A stretch of 64,000 nucleotides of DNA, taken from contig NZ_JAJJPA010000021.1 of the NCBI RefSeq assembly GCF_020907985.1, positions 61,075 through 125,074 on the forward strand. The letters run 5' to 3'. The translations under genes and the position numbers were made by a program. How positions within the stretch are numbered: position 1 is the first letter of the stretch; each line of letters begins with the position of its first letter. Positions 49,829 through 56,719 of the stretch are shown piece after piece. The notes below the pieces were generated by a model, which saw nothing but the letters and a program-made list of their open reading frames with translations, was not told the DNA's origin and made no database searches. The DNA is from Kitasatospora humi (lineage in GTDB: Bacteria > Actinomycetota > Actinomycetes > Streptomycetales > Streptomycetaceae).

Positions 49829-50899
49829 ATGACTTCGCTGTTCGAACCCGTCACCGTCGGCAAGTTCGCCCTGAAGAACCGGCTCGCCATGGCACCGATG
49901 TCGCGCAACCGGGCGCTGCCGTCCGGGGACGCCACCGAGCTGATGGCCGAGTACTACAGCCAGCGCGCCGCCGCCGGCCTGATCATCACCGAGGGCATCC
50001 AGCCCTCCCAGGTGGGCCAGGGCTTCATCAACTCGCCCGGCCTGCACACGCCCGAGCACGCCCGCAGCTGGCGGGTCGTCACCGACGCGGTGCACGCCGA
50101 GGGCGGCACCATCGTCGCCCAGCTGATGCACTCCGGACGGATCGGCCACCCCTCGCTGTACCCGAGCGCGCACCAGTCGGTGGCTCCCTCCGCGATCGCC
50201 GCCGGCGGCCAGTGCTTCACCCCGGACGGGATGCAGGACTACCTCGAGCCGCACGAGCTGACGGCCGACGAGATCGAAGCCACCATCCAGGACTTCGTCG
50301 CCTCGGCGCGCTACGCGGTGGACGCCGGCTTCGACGCGGTGCAGCTGCACGCCGGCAACGGCTTCCTGCTGCACCAGTTCATGGCCGAGAACACCAACAC
50401 CCGCACCGACGGCTACGGCGGCTCGCTGGGCAACCGGATCCGGTTCGCCGTCGAGGTCACCGAAGCCGTCGCCGCCGCGATCGGCAACGACCGCACCAGC
50501 GTGCGGATCTCCCCGGCCAACCCCTACAACGACATCGTCGAGGGCGACACCCAGGCCCTCTACCAGGCGCTGGTGCCGGCCCTGCCGGAGCTGGCCTTCC
50601 TGGAGGTCTGCGAGATCGTCACCCGCCCGATGACCAAGATGATCCGCGAGCTGTGGCAGGGCAGCCTCATCGTCAACCCGCACGCCACCCCGGACTCCTT
50701 CCCCGCGACCCCGAAGACGGCGCAGGAGGTCCTGGACGAGAACCTGGCCGACGTCGTCTCGGTGGGTGCGCTCTGGCTGGCCAACCCCGACCTGCTGGAC
50801 CGGATCAAGGCCGGCGGGCCGTTCAACGAGGTGGACCAGTCGACCTTCTACGGCGGTGACCAGCACGGCTACACCGACTATTCGGTGCTCGGCCGGTGA
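49829..50899 (+). CDS. Old Yellow Enzyme-family ene reductase with Tyr-to-Phe change
   Basis: A 356-residue FMN TIM-barrel of the NADH:flavin oxidoreductase/OYE family: start SLFEPVTVGKFALKNRLAMA, QLMHSGRIGHPSL, VQLHAGNGFLLHQF and RTDGYGGSLGNRIRFA. His174 and Asn177 match the ligand-binding pair of OYE1 (His191/Asn194), but the proton donor Tyr196 is Phe179 here (GNGF instead of ANGY). In OYE1 that change greatly slows enone reduction, so this enzyme may use another donor or another reaction. 26 bases after psuG; its stop overlaps the next start (GTGA). Confidence 0.9.
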   Translation: MTSLFEPVTVGKFALKNRLAMAPMSRNRALPSGDATELMAEYYSQRAAAGLIITEGIQPSQVGQGFINSPGLHTPEHARSWRVVTDAVHAEGGTIVAQLMHSGRIGHPSLYPSAHQSVAPSAIAAGGQCFTPDGMQDYLEPHELTADEIEATIQDFVASARYAVDAGFDAVQLHAGNGFLLHQFMAENTNTRTDGYGGSLGNRIRFAVEVTEAVAAAIGNDRTSVRISPANPYNDIVEGDTQALYQALVPALPELAFLEVCEIVTRPMTKMIRELWQGSLIVNPHATPDSFPATPKTAQEVLDENLADVVSVGALWLANPDLLDRIKAGGPFNEVDQSTFYGGDQHGYTDYSVLGR

Positions 50900-51867
50900 G
50901 GGCGGTGGTCCGGGGCACCGAGCGGGACCTGCTGGTGTTCTCCGGCCGGGCCCACCTGGAGCTCAGCGAGCGGATCGCCGAGGAGCTGGGCACCGAACTG
51001 GTGCCGACGCAGGCGCGGGACTTCGCCAACGGCGAGATCTACGTCCGCTTCGAGAAGTCGGTGCGCGGCGCGGACTGCTTCGTGGTGCAGTCCCACACCG
51101 CCCCGATCAACGACTGGATCATGGAACAGCTCATCATGGTCGACGCGCTGAAGCGGGCCTCCGCCAACAGCATCACCGTGGTGGCGCCGTTCTACGGCTA
51201 CTCGCGGCAGGACAAGAAGCACAAGGGCCGGGAGCCGATCTCGGCCCGGCTGGTCGCCGACCTGCTGACCGCCGCCGGGGCGGACCGGATCATCACCGTC
51301 GACCTGCACACCGACCAGATCGTGGGCTTCTTCGACGGGCCGGTGGACCACCTGTTCGCGCTCCCGCTGCTCGCCGACCACATCGCCGCGCACACCGACC
51401 AGTCCCGGCTGACCGTGGTCTCCCCGGACGCCGGGCGGGTGCGGGTCGCGGACCGCTGGTGCGACCGGCTGGGCGCGCCGCTGGCGATCGTCCACAAGAA
51501 GCGGGACAAGGACGTCGCGCACCAGGTCACCGCGCACGAGGTGGTCGGTGAGGTCGCCGGGCGGGTCTGCGTGCTGGTGGACGACATGGTCGACACCGCG
51601 GGCACCATCTGCGCGGCCGCCGACGTGCTCTACGCGAACGGCGCCTCGGACGTGATCGTGGCGGCCACCCACGGCATCCTCTCCGGCCCCGCGGTGGACC
51701 GCCTGAAGAACTCCAGGGTCAGCCGGTTCGTCTTCACCGATTCCCTGCCGAGCGCCGCGGCGGTCGACCTGGACAAGGTGGAGGTGCTCTCCATCGCCCC
51801 GGTGGTCGCCCAGGCGATCAAGGAGATCTTCGAGAACGGCTCGGTGACCAGGCTCTTCGAGCAGTAG
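50896..51867 (+). CDS. prs: Ribose-phosphate pyrophosphokinase (PRPP synthetase), operon copy
   Basis: A 323-residue class I PRPP synthetase: ATP-site FYGYSRQDKKHKGREPISAR, catalytic VDLHTDQIVGFF, the KKRDK flexible-loop-like stretch (IVHKKRDKD), and the PRPP loop VCVLVDDMVDTAGTICAAA. All look active. GTG start in the stop of the ene reductase gene. Streptomycetes have a housekeeping Prs elsewhere (normally near glmU), so this is probably an extra copy that supplies PRPP for the UPRT-like and TrpF-like enzymes. Last gene of the operon. Confidence 0.92.
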   Translation: MRAVVRGTERDLLVFSGRAHLELSERIAEELGTELVPTQARDFANGEIYVRFEKSVRGADCFVVQSHTAPINDWIMEQLIMVDALKRASANSITVVAPFYGYSRQDKKHKGREPISARLVADLLTAAGADRIITVDLHTDQIVGFFDGPVDHLFALPLLADHIAAHTDQSRLTVVSPDAGRVRVADRWCDRLGAPLAIVHKKRDKDVAHQVTAHEVVGEVAGRVCVLVDDMVDTAGTICAAADVLYANGASDVIVAATHGILSGPAVDRLKNSRVSRFVFTDSLPSAAAVDLDKVEVLSIAPVVAQAIKEIFENGSVTRLFEQ

Positions 51868-51878
51868 ACCGGACACCG

Positions 51879-51928
51879 CGACCGCCGTGCTCGGCAATCC
51901 CGTTCGGGAGTGCCGGGCACGGCGGTCG
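51879..51928. terminator. Very strong terminator closing the ribosyl-compound operon
   Basis: CGACCGCCGTGC (51879-51890) pairs exactly with GCACGGCGGTCG (51917-51928); CGGCA/TGCCG and CCCG/CGGG continue the stem inside with small bulges down to a TT loop. Twelve bases past the PRPP synthetase stop. Confidence 0.9.
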
Positions 51929-51948
51929 GCGCTTGGGGGAGCCCCGGA

Positions 51949-52233
51949 TCAGACGGCGAGCGGCTGACCGGTGATCACCGGGCGCACCTTGGTGAGCATG
52001 AGGTCGAGGAACTGCTCGGGGCGCCGGAAGCTCGCGAAGTGGCTGGCGTTCCGGATCAGCGCGAACTCCTTGACCGGGGCGCTCACTTCGTCGAAGAACC
52101 GCTTGGCGGGCTGCGGCGGGGTCAGCACGTCGCCGTCGCCCTGGAAGACGAAGAACGGAATCGGGAAGTCGGTGCCCTCGGCCCGCTCGTCGATGGTCGC
52201 GGCCTGCAGTTGGAGCCGCTCCGACCAGGTCAT
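51949..52233 (-). pseudogene. C-terminal remnant of an alpha/beta hydrolase (proline iminopeptidase-like)
   Basis: A 94-residue open frame equals the last third of an alpha/beta hydrolase: PFFVFQGDGDVLTPPQPAKR (acid region) and LIRNASHFASFRRPEQFLDL (catalytic His). The nucleophile elbow and everything before it are missing, so it cannot be a working hydrolase. It begins exactly where a TetR C-terminal remnant begins on the other strand (52236), i.e. one deletion removed the 5' halves of two divergent genes. An ATG with GGAGG upstream exists at the junction, perhaps by chance. Confidence 0.75.
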
Positions 52234-52235
52234 GG

Positions 52236-52365
52236 CCTCCGCACCTCACCCGCGCCATCGCTGCCGGGGCCTTCGCCCCCGACCCGGCCGACCCGCTTGA
52301 GTTCGCCCTCACTCGAGTCCTCGACGGCGTCCAGGTGCTCATCGACCAGGCGGGGCAGGGTAGGC
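52236..52365 (+). pseudogene. C-terminal remnant of a TetR-family regulator
   Basis: On the plus strand the frame reads PPHLTRAIAAGAFAPD, then PADPLEFALTRVLDGVQVLI and DQAGQ, which is the last helix region of TetR_C-type regulators. The HTH and the rest are gone. It faces away from the hydrolase remnant at 51949-52233. Downstream, 52400-52580 is simple-sequence DNA with repeated GACCGCTGCG/CGGTCCGGAGCGCTGCGC units and no gene. Confidence 0.65.
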
Positions 52366-52584
52366 ACGGGGGTATTCGGTGCGCCCGCCATGACGGAGGG
52401 CCAGCCCGGACCGCTCCGCCATGGCAGCGCCCGACCGCCCCGCCACGACGAGGCCCGGACCGCTGCGGCATGCGCAGCGGCGGACCGCTGCGCCGGCCTG
52501 GACCGCCCCGCCATGGCGAGGCCCGGAGCGCTGCGCCGGTCCGGAGCGCTGCGCCGGTCCGGGTCGCTGCGCGTGCCGGCGTCG

Positions 52585-53268
52585 TCAGCCCAGCAAGCCG
52601 TTCAGCACCCGGGTGATCGCGCCGTCGAACGGGTCGGTGTCATCCGGGCCGGCGGCCGGGCCGGCCAGGTCGGCGAGGGCGGCGGCGATGCGGGGGTGGG
52701 TGCCGGCGGCCGACACGTGGCGCAGGTAGGCGGTCCGGCGGGCCGCGGCCGAGGGGGTGGCGGCGGCCGGCTCGTTCTGGACGAACAGCGCGGTCATCGC
52801 GTTGAGCAGGGCGAACGCCTCCAACTTCCGCGCGGCGGGGGCCGGATGGTCGGCGAGGAGCTCCAGGACGCGTTCCAGTACGTCCGCCGCGTGCGGGCCG
52901 AGGGCGGGGCGGGTGATGACCAGGGGCGGCAGCCAGGGGTGGCGACGCATGATCTGCCGGGTCTGGCGGGCGACGGCGAGCAGGTCGGCGCGCCAGTCGC
53001 CGGTCGGCCGCGGCAGGTCGTACTCCGCGCCGGTGGCATCGGTCATCAGGTCCAGCAGGTCATCGCGCGTCGCGATGTAGCGGTAGAGCGAGGCCGCGCC
53101 GGTGCCGAGCAGCGCGGCGACGCGACGCATGGAGACCGCGTCCAGGCCTTCGCGGTCGGCGAGGTCCAGGGCTGCGGCGGTGATCTCGGCACGGCTGCGT
53201 TCGGCCGGGCGGCCGGCTGCCGCGCGTTCCGGGCGCAGCCAGATCACCGTCTCGTCCGGTTCGGCCAC
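52585..53268 (-). CDS. TetR-family transcriptional regulator
   Basis: A 227-residue regulator: AALDLADREGLDAVSMRRVA, LLGTGAASLYRYIATRDDLL and a TetR_C type end (DPFDGAITRVLNGLLG). The GTG at 53268 has AGGAGG five bases before it and is preferred over the GTG at 53274. It is divergent from the alpha/beta hydrolase gene at 53369, its likely target. The C-terminal sequence resembles the TetR remnant at 52236, so the region seems to have held two such regulator/hydrolase pairs. Confidence 0.9.
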   Translation of the reverse strand: MAEPDETVIWLRPERAAAGRPAERSRAEITAAALDLADREGLDAVSMRRVAALLGTGAASLYRYIATRDDLLDLMTDATGAEYDLPRPTGDWRADLLAVARQTRQIMRRHPWLPPLVITRPALGPHAADVLERVLELLADHPAPAARKLEAFALLNAMTALFVQNEPAAATPSAAARRTAYLRHVSAAGTHPRIAAALADLAGPAAGPDDTDPFDGAITRVLNGLLG

Positions 53269-53368
53269 GGTCACCTCCTTGGTCCTCGTTGGTTGCCGTC
53301 AGCCTACCCCTTTGCATACAGTGTTCGCGATATTTGCGAACGCCGTACGCGAATCGGGGAGCGCAGTG

Positions 53369-54346
53369 ATGACAACGCAGTACGCCGACAGCGGTGGGGT
53401 CCGGATCGCCTACGAGGAGCTCGGTGGCGCCGGTGGCGATCCGCTCCTGCTCGTCATGGGTCTCGGCGCCTCGCGCTTCTGGTGGCCGACCGGTCTGGTC
53501 GACGAACTCCTGCGGCGGGGCTTCCACGTGGTGGCCTACGACCAGCGCGACGCCGGCGAGTCCACCCACTTCCCCGCTCGGCGCCAGGTCCACCCGCTGC
53601 TGGCCCTGCTCCGGCGCGAGGCACCGGCCTACCGCGCCGAGGACCTCGCCGACGACGCGACGGCCGTCCTCGACGCGCTCGGCTGGAAGGGCGCCCACCT
53701 GTTCGGACACTCCATGGGCGGCCTGGTGGCGCAGCGCATCGCCATCAGGCACCGGGAGCGGGTGCTGACCCTGACCAGCTCCTCGGCCGTTCCCAGCGAC
53801 GTGCGGGGACTCGGCGTGCTGCGCTATGTACGCCTGGGCACCGTCGCCCGCTTCACCCGCCTGCGCCACCCGCGAAGCCCCGAGGGCGAACTGGCGTTGG
53901 CGCTCGACGTCGCCAGGGCCCTGGCGCCCGGCCAGGAGATCGACGAGGACGACGTCCGCGAGTTCGTCGAACGGGAGGCCGCCCACCAAGTCACCAGCTT
54001 CCGGGACGACAAGGCGCAGAGCCGCCAGATCGGCGCCAAGTGGCACGGCGGCACCCTCGCCGAGGTCACCGCACCCACCCTGGTCCTGCACGGCGACGCC
54101 GACCCGCTGCTGCGCCCCAGCGCCGGCCGCGACCTCGCCGCCGCGATCCCCGGTGCCCGACTCCAACTTCAGCCCGGGGTCGGGCACTTCCTCACCGTGC
54201 CGCATGGCCCGGTTATGCCGACCGGATCCGCGAGCTCGTCGATGCCTCGCGTCGGGGGCCGGCTCAGCGCTGAGCGAGCCGGAAGTCGCCTGGGGTGCGG
54301 CCGGTTTCGCGGGCGAAGAACTTGCCGAAGTTGGTGGCCTCGGTGA
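53369..54346 (+). CDS. Alpha/beta hydrolase with a frameshifted C-terminus
   Basis: 325 residues as it stands. Alpha/beta hydrolase marks: LLVMGLGASRFWW, VVAYDQRDAGEST, nucleophile Ser in LFGHSMGGLVAQR, acid in LVLHGDADPLL, catalytic His in LQPGVGHFL. After GHFLTV the frame goes wrong: the present reading runs on to 54346 with Arg-rich junk, while the next frame gives the expected ending AWPGYADRIRELVDASR with a stop at 54273. A one-base loss near 54201 explains it. The catalytic residues precede the break, so activity may survive. The false tail overlaps the AraC gene by 83 bases. Start ATG at 53369. Confidence 0.85.
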   Translation: MTTQYADSGGVRIAYEELGGAGGDPLLLVMGLGASRFWWPTGLVDELLRRGFHVVAYDQRDAGESTHFPARRQVHPLLALLRREAPAYRAEDLADDATAVLDALGWKGAHLFGHSMGGLVAQRIAIRHRERVLTLTSSSAVPSDVRGLGVLRYVRLGTVARFTRLRHPRSPEGELALALDVARALAPGQEIDEDDVREFVEREAAHQVTSFRDDKAQSRQIGAKWHGGTLAEVTAPTLVLHGDADPLLRPSAGRDLAAAIPGARLQLQPGVGHFLTVPHGPVMPTGSASSSMPRVGGRLSAERAGSRLGCGRFRGRRTCRSWWPR

Positions 54347-55157
54347 AGCCGAGCGCTCGGCCGATCGCGGCCACGGACAAGTCGGTGTGGGCGAGCAGCC
54401 GTTGCGCCTGCAGGACGACGCGGGCGTCGGCGAGCTGCTTGGCGCTGCGGCCGGTGGCGGTCAGGCAGGCGCGGGTCAGGGTGCGCGGCGAGTACCCGAG
54501 CCGTGCGGCGTAGTCGGCCACGGAGCGGGTGGTGGCGAAGGAGCGTTCCAGTTCGCGCCGGAAGGCGAGGTACGCCTCGGCGCCGGGCGCGCGGCAGGCG
54601 GGGCGTCCGCCCGGATCAGCGAGGCGTGCCATCCGCACCAGCAAGGCGCCGAGGAGCTGGCACAGCAGTGCGCTGGTCAGCTCGGGGGTCCGGCCGCATC
54701 GCAGCGTCCGGTACTCCCTGGCCAGTTCGGTCACGGCGCGATCGAAGGCGGCGAACTCAGCGGGCGGCAACTGCCGTGCGACCGGGCCGAATCCGTCGAG
54801 CACCTCGCCGGTCGCCGGCAGCGGCGGAGCGAAGTCGGCGGTGAACAGCAGGAGTACGGCGTCGAGTTGGGCGGGTCGACCGGTCGGGTCGGACGGCAGC
54901 CGCTGCACCTGGCCGGGCCGCAGGTGCAGCAGGGTGCCGCGGGCGCACGGGTGGGTGACGAAATCGACCATCGCGGCGCCCTCGCCGCCGCGCACCAGCA
55001 TGATCTGGTGGAAGTCGAGGCGGCTCGGCCGACGGGCAACTGAGCTCCGCAGGCGGGACTTCAGGGCACCGAAGGTCAGCACCTCGATACCGGCGGGCAG
55101 CCGGTCGGGGTTGTCGTAGGCGATGTCGACGACATCGCGCTGTCCGTTTTCGACCAT
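54264..55157 (-). CDS. AraC-family transcriptional regulator
   Basis: A 297-residue regulator from the ATG at 55157 (MVENGQRDVVDIAYDN). An N-terminal cupin-like sensor (RLDFHQIMLVRGGEGAAMVD, GTLLHLRPGQVQRLP) and a C-terminal AraC pair of HTHs (SVADYAARLGYSPRTLTRAC, VAAIGRALGFTEATNFGKFF, ETGRTPGDFRLAQR). Divergent from the NTF2-like gene at 55251, the probable target. Confidence 0.92.
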   Translation of the reverse strand: MVENGQRDVVDIAYDNPDRLPAGIEVLTFGALKSRLRSSVARRPSRLDFHQIMLVRGGEGAAMVDFVTHPCARGTLLHLRPGQVQRLPSDPTGRPAQLDAVLLLFTADFAPPLPATGEVLDGFGPVARQLPPAEFAAFDRAVTELAREYRTLRCGRTPELTSALLCQLLGALLVRMARLADPGGRPACRAPGAEAYLAFRRELERSFATTRSVADYAARLGYSPRTLTRACLTATGRSAKQLADARVVLQAQRLLAHTDLSVAAIGRALGFTEATNFGKFFARETGRTPGDFRLAQR

Positions 55158-55250
55158 CGCGAGTCGCGACTCTACCTCGTCGGGCGGGCGGTCGCGCGGG
55201 CATCGTGGACGCACGGCTGAAGGCAACCACCCGAAGGAATCGAGGTCCCC

Positions 55251-55631
55251 ATGTCCCCTGTCGTCACCGACCCCGCCAAGCTGCCCGTCCTGTTCCAGGA
55301 CGCCCTGAACGCCGGCGACGTCGAGGGCGTACTCGCCCTGTTCGCCCCGGGCGCGGGCATGCGTACGGTGGTCGGCGAGCACATCACGGGCACCGAGGCG
55401 CTGCGTGCCGAGATCGCCGGCACCGTCGCCGCCCGCGGCAAGCTGACGAACGTCCCTCGGCACACCATCGTCGGTGCGGACACCGCCCTCCTGGTCACCG
55501 ACTGGACCATGGAGGTCGACGACCCCGGCGGTGAGCGGATCGCCCCGACCGGCACCACCGCCAACATCGCCCGCCGGCACACCGACGGTGGCTGGCGCTT
55601 CACCCTCCTCAACCCGCTCGGCACCGCCTGA
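55251..55631 (+). CDS. NTF2-like/SnoaL-type domain protein
   Basis: A 126-residue alpha+beta cone protein: LPVLFQDALNAGDVEGVLAL, FAPGAGMRTVVGEHITGTEA, VTDWTMEVDDPGGERIAPTG and DGGWRFTLLNPLG. This is the DUF4440/YybH-like subgroup; members include isomerases, cyclases and proteins of unknown role. Start follows a weak AAGGAATCGAGG. Divergent from an AraC regulator. Confidence 0.87.
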   Translation: MSPVVTDPAKLPVLFQDALNAGDVEGVLALFAPGAGMRTVVGEHITGTEALRAEIAGTVAARGKLTNVPRHTIVGADTALLVTDWTMEVDDPGGERIAPTGTTANIARRHTDGGWRFTLLNPLGTA

Positions 55632-55650
55632 GCCGATCCCCGGCGGCCGC

Positions 55651-55672
55651 TGCCCGCGTCCCACCGCGGGCA
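55651..55672. terminator. Hairpin after the NTF2-like gene
   Basis: TGCCCGCG (55651-55658) pairs exactly with CGCGGGCA (55665-55672), 20 bases past the stop. Confidence 0.65.
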
Positions 55673-55813
55673 CCGGTCGCCCTGCTCGCCGACCGCCACC
55701 GAGTCGAGGTGTCGACGGCTGGCAGAGTGCTCAGCAGAGCGCTGCGAAGCCGGTGCGGAGCAGGCGGACGCTCGACATCCCGGGCCGGCGAGCACGGCCT
55801 CGGCACCCTCGCG

Positions 55814-56530
55814 TCACAGCTGGGCACGGGACCAGTCGACGGGCTGGGGCGCGACGGTCGGGGTGCCGACGTCCAGCTGGATGTCCTCGTGCGGCTGGAG
55901 GGTGATGTCGCGGGGATCGCCGGTGTAGGGCTTGCCGTTGACGTAGGCGGTCACCGGGCCGGTGGCGGGCCCGACCTGGGTGGCGGAGAGGGGCTGCTGC
56001 CAGATGTCGAAGAACTGGCCCAGGGTGTACTGGCTCTGGGTGGGCGATTCGACGTGGATGATGCCGTCGGACGCGTGGGTGTGCAGCCAGTAGTAGCAGT
56101 TGGTGGCTTGGGCGAAGACACCGTTCGGGGTGGTGGTCGGGACGGGCATGACGATCCCGATGCCATAGGGGATGCTGCGGGATTGGCCATTGACGTAGAC
56201 GGCCAGGTGGGAGTGGATGTGGTACGCCACCTGCTCGGTCGCGCTGCACGAGATGCCGTCGACCGTCTGCCCGCCCGCTGCGGTGCTCGAAGGAGCGAGG
56301 ACGTCTCCGGACTCCAGGGTGATGCCCTCCGGCCCGGTCTTGGCCGACGAGGTCGAGTTCGAGCTCGGGATGCTGAGCACGATCGCGATGACGACCGCCG
56401 CGGCGACGATGATGCCGCCGAGCACGAAGAGCGCCCGCCGGCGGCGGCGCGTGCGGCGTTCGACTGCGCGCTGAGCGTCGATCTTGGCGCGCGCTCCCCT
56501 GCGGTCCGGCCGGTCACTGTTCTCGGGCAT
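55814..56530 (-). CDS. Membrane-anchored extracytoplasmic protein of unknown function
   Basis: A 238-residue protein from the ATG at 56530 (MPENSDRPDRRG). A basic cytoplasmic head, one span (ALFVLGGIIVAAAVVIAIVL) and an outer domain with paired histidines: VAYHIHSHLAVYVNGQSRSI and CYYWLHTHASDGIIHVESP. The two HxH groups and two Cys (GISCSATEQ, NCYYW) suggest metal binding. I know similar actinobacterial proteins but no function for them. Confidence 0.8.
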   Translation of the reverse strand: MPENSDRPDRRGARAKIDAQRAVERRTRRRRRALFVLGGIIVAAAVVIAIVLSIPSSNSTSSAKTGPEGITLESGDVLAPSSTAAGGQTVDGISCSATEQVAYHIHSHLAVYVNGQSRSIPYGIGIVMPVPTTTPNGVFAQATNCYYWLHTHASDGIIHVESPTQSQYTLGQFFDIWQQPLSATQVGPATGPVTAYVNGKPYTGDPRDITLQPHEDIQLDVGTPTVAPQPVDWSRAQL

Positions 56531-56719
56531 CGCTCCTCCCGCGATCCTCCAGCCCCGCCAGGGCTGTGCCTCCTGCGGCGGTTGCCGCCACATCCCCCAT
56601 CCAGCCTGACGGACGAGGTGCCCACCGCCAACCGCAGGCGCTGATCATGCCGGGCGGGCGGCTGGGATCCGCGGGGCCGGCATGCGCAAGCACTCGGCGT
56701 GCATCGCCGAAGGCGCCGG

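Noticed and set aside
51910..54273. 787-residue open frame on the plus strand
   Set aside because: Most of it is a shadow antisense to the hydrolase remnant and the TetR gene; only its last 25 residues are meaningful, as the frameshifted end of the hydrolase.
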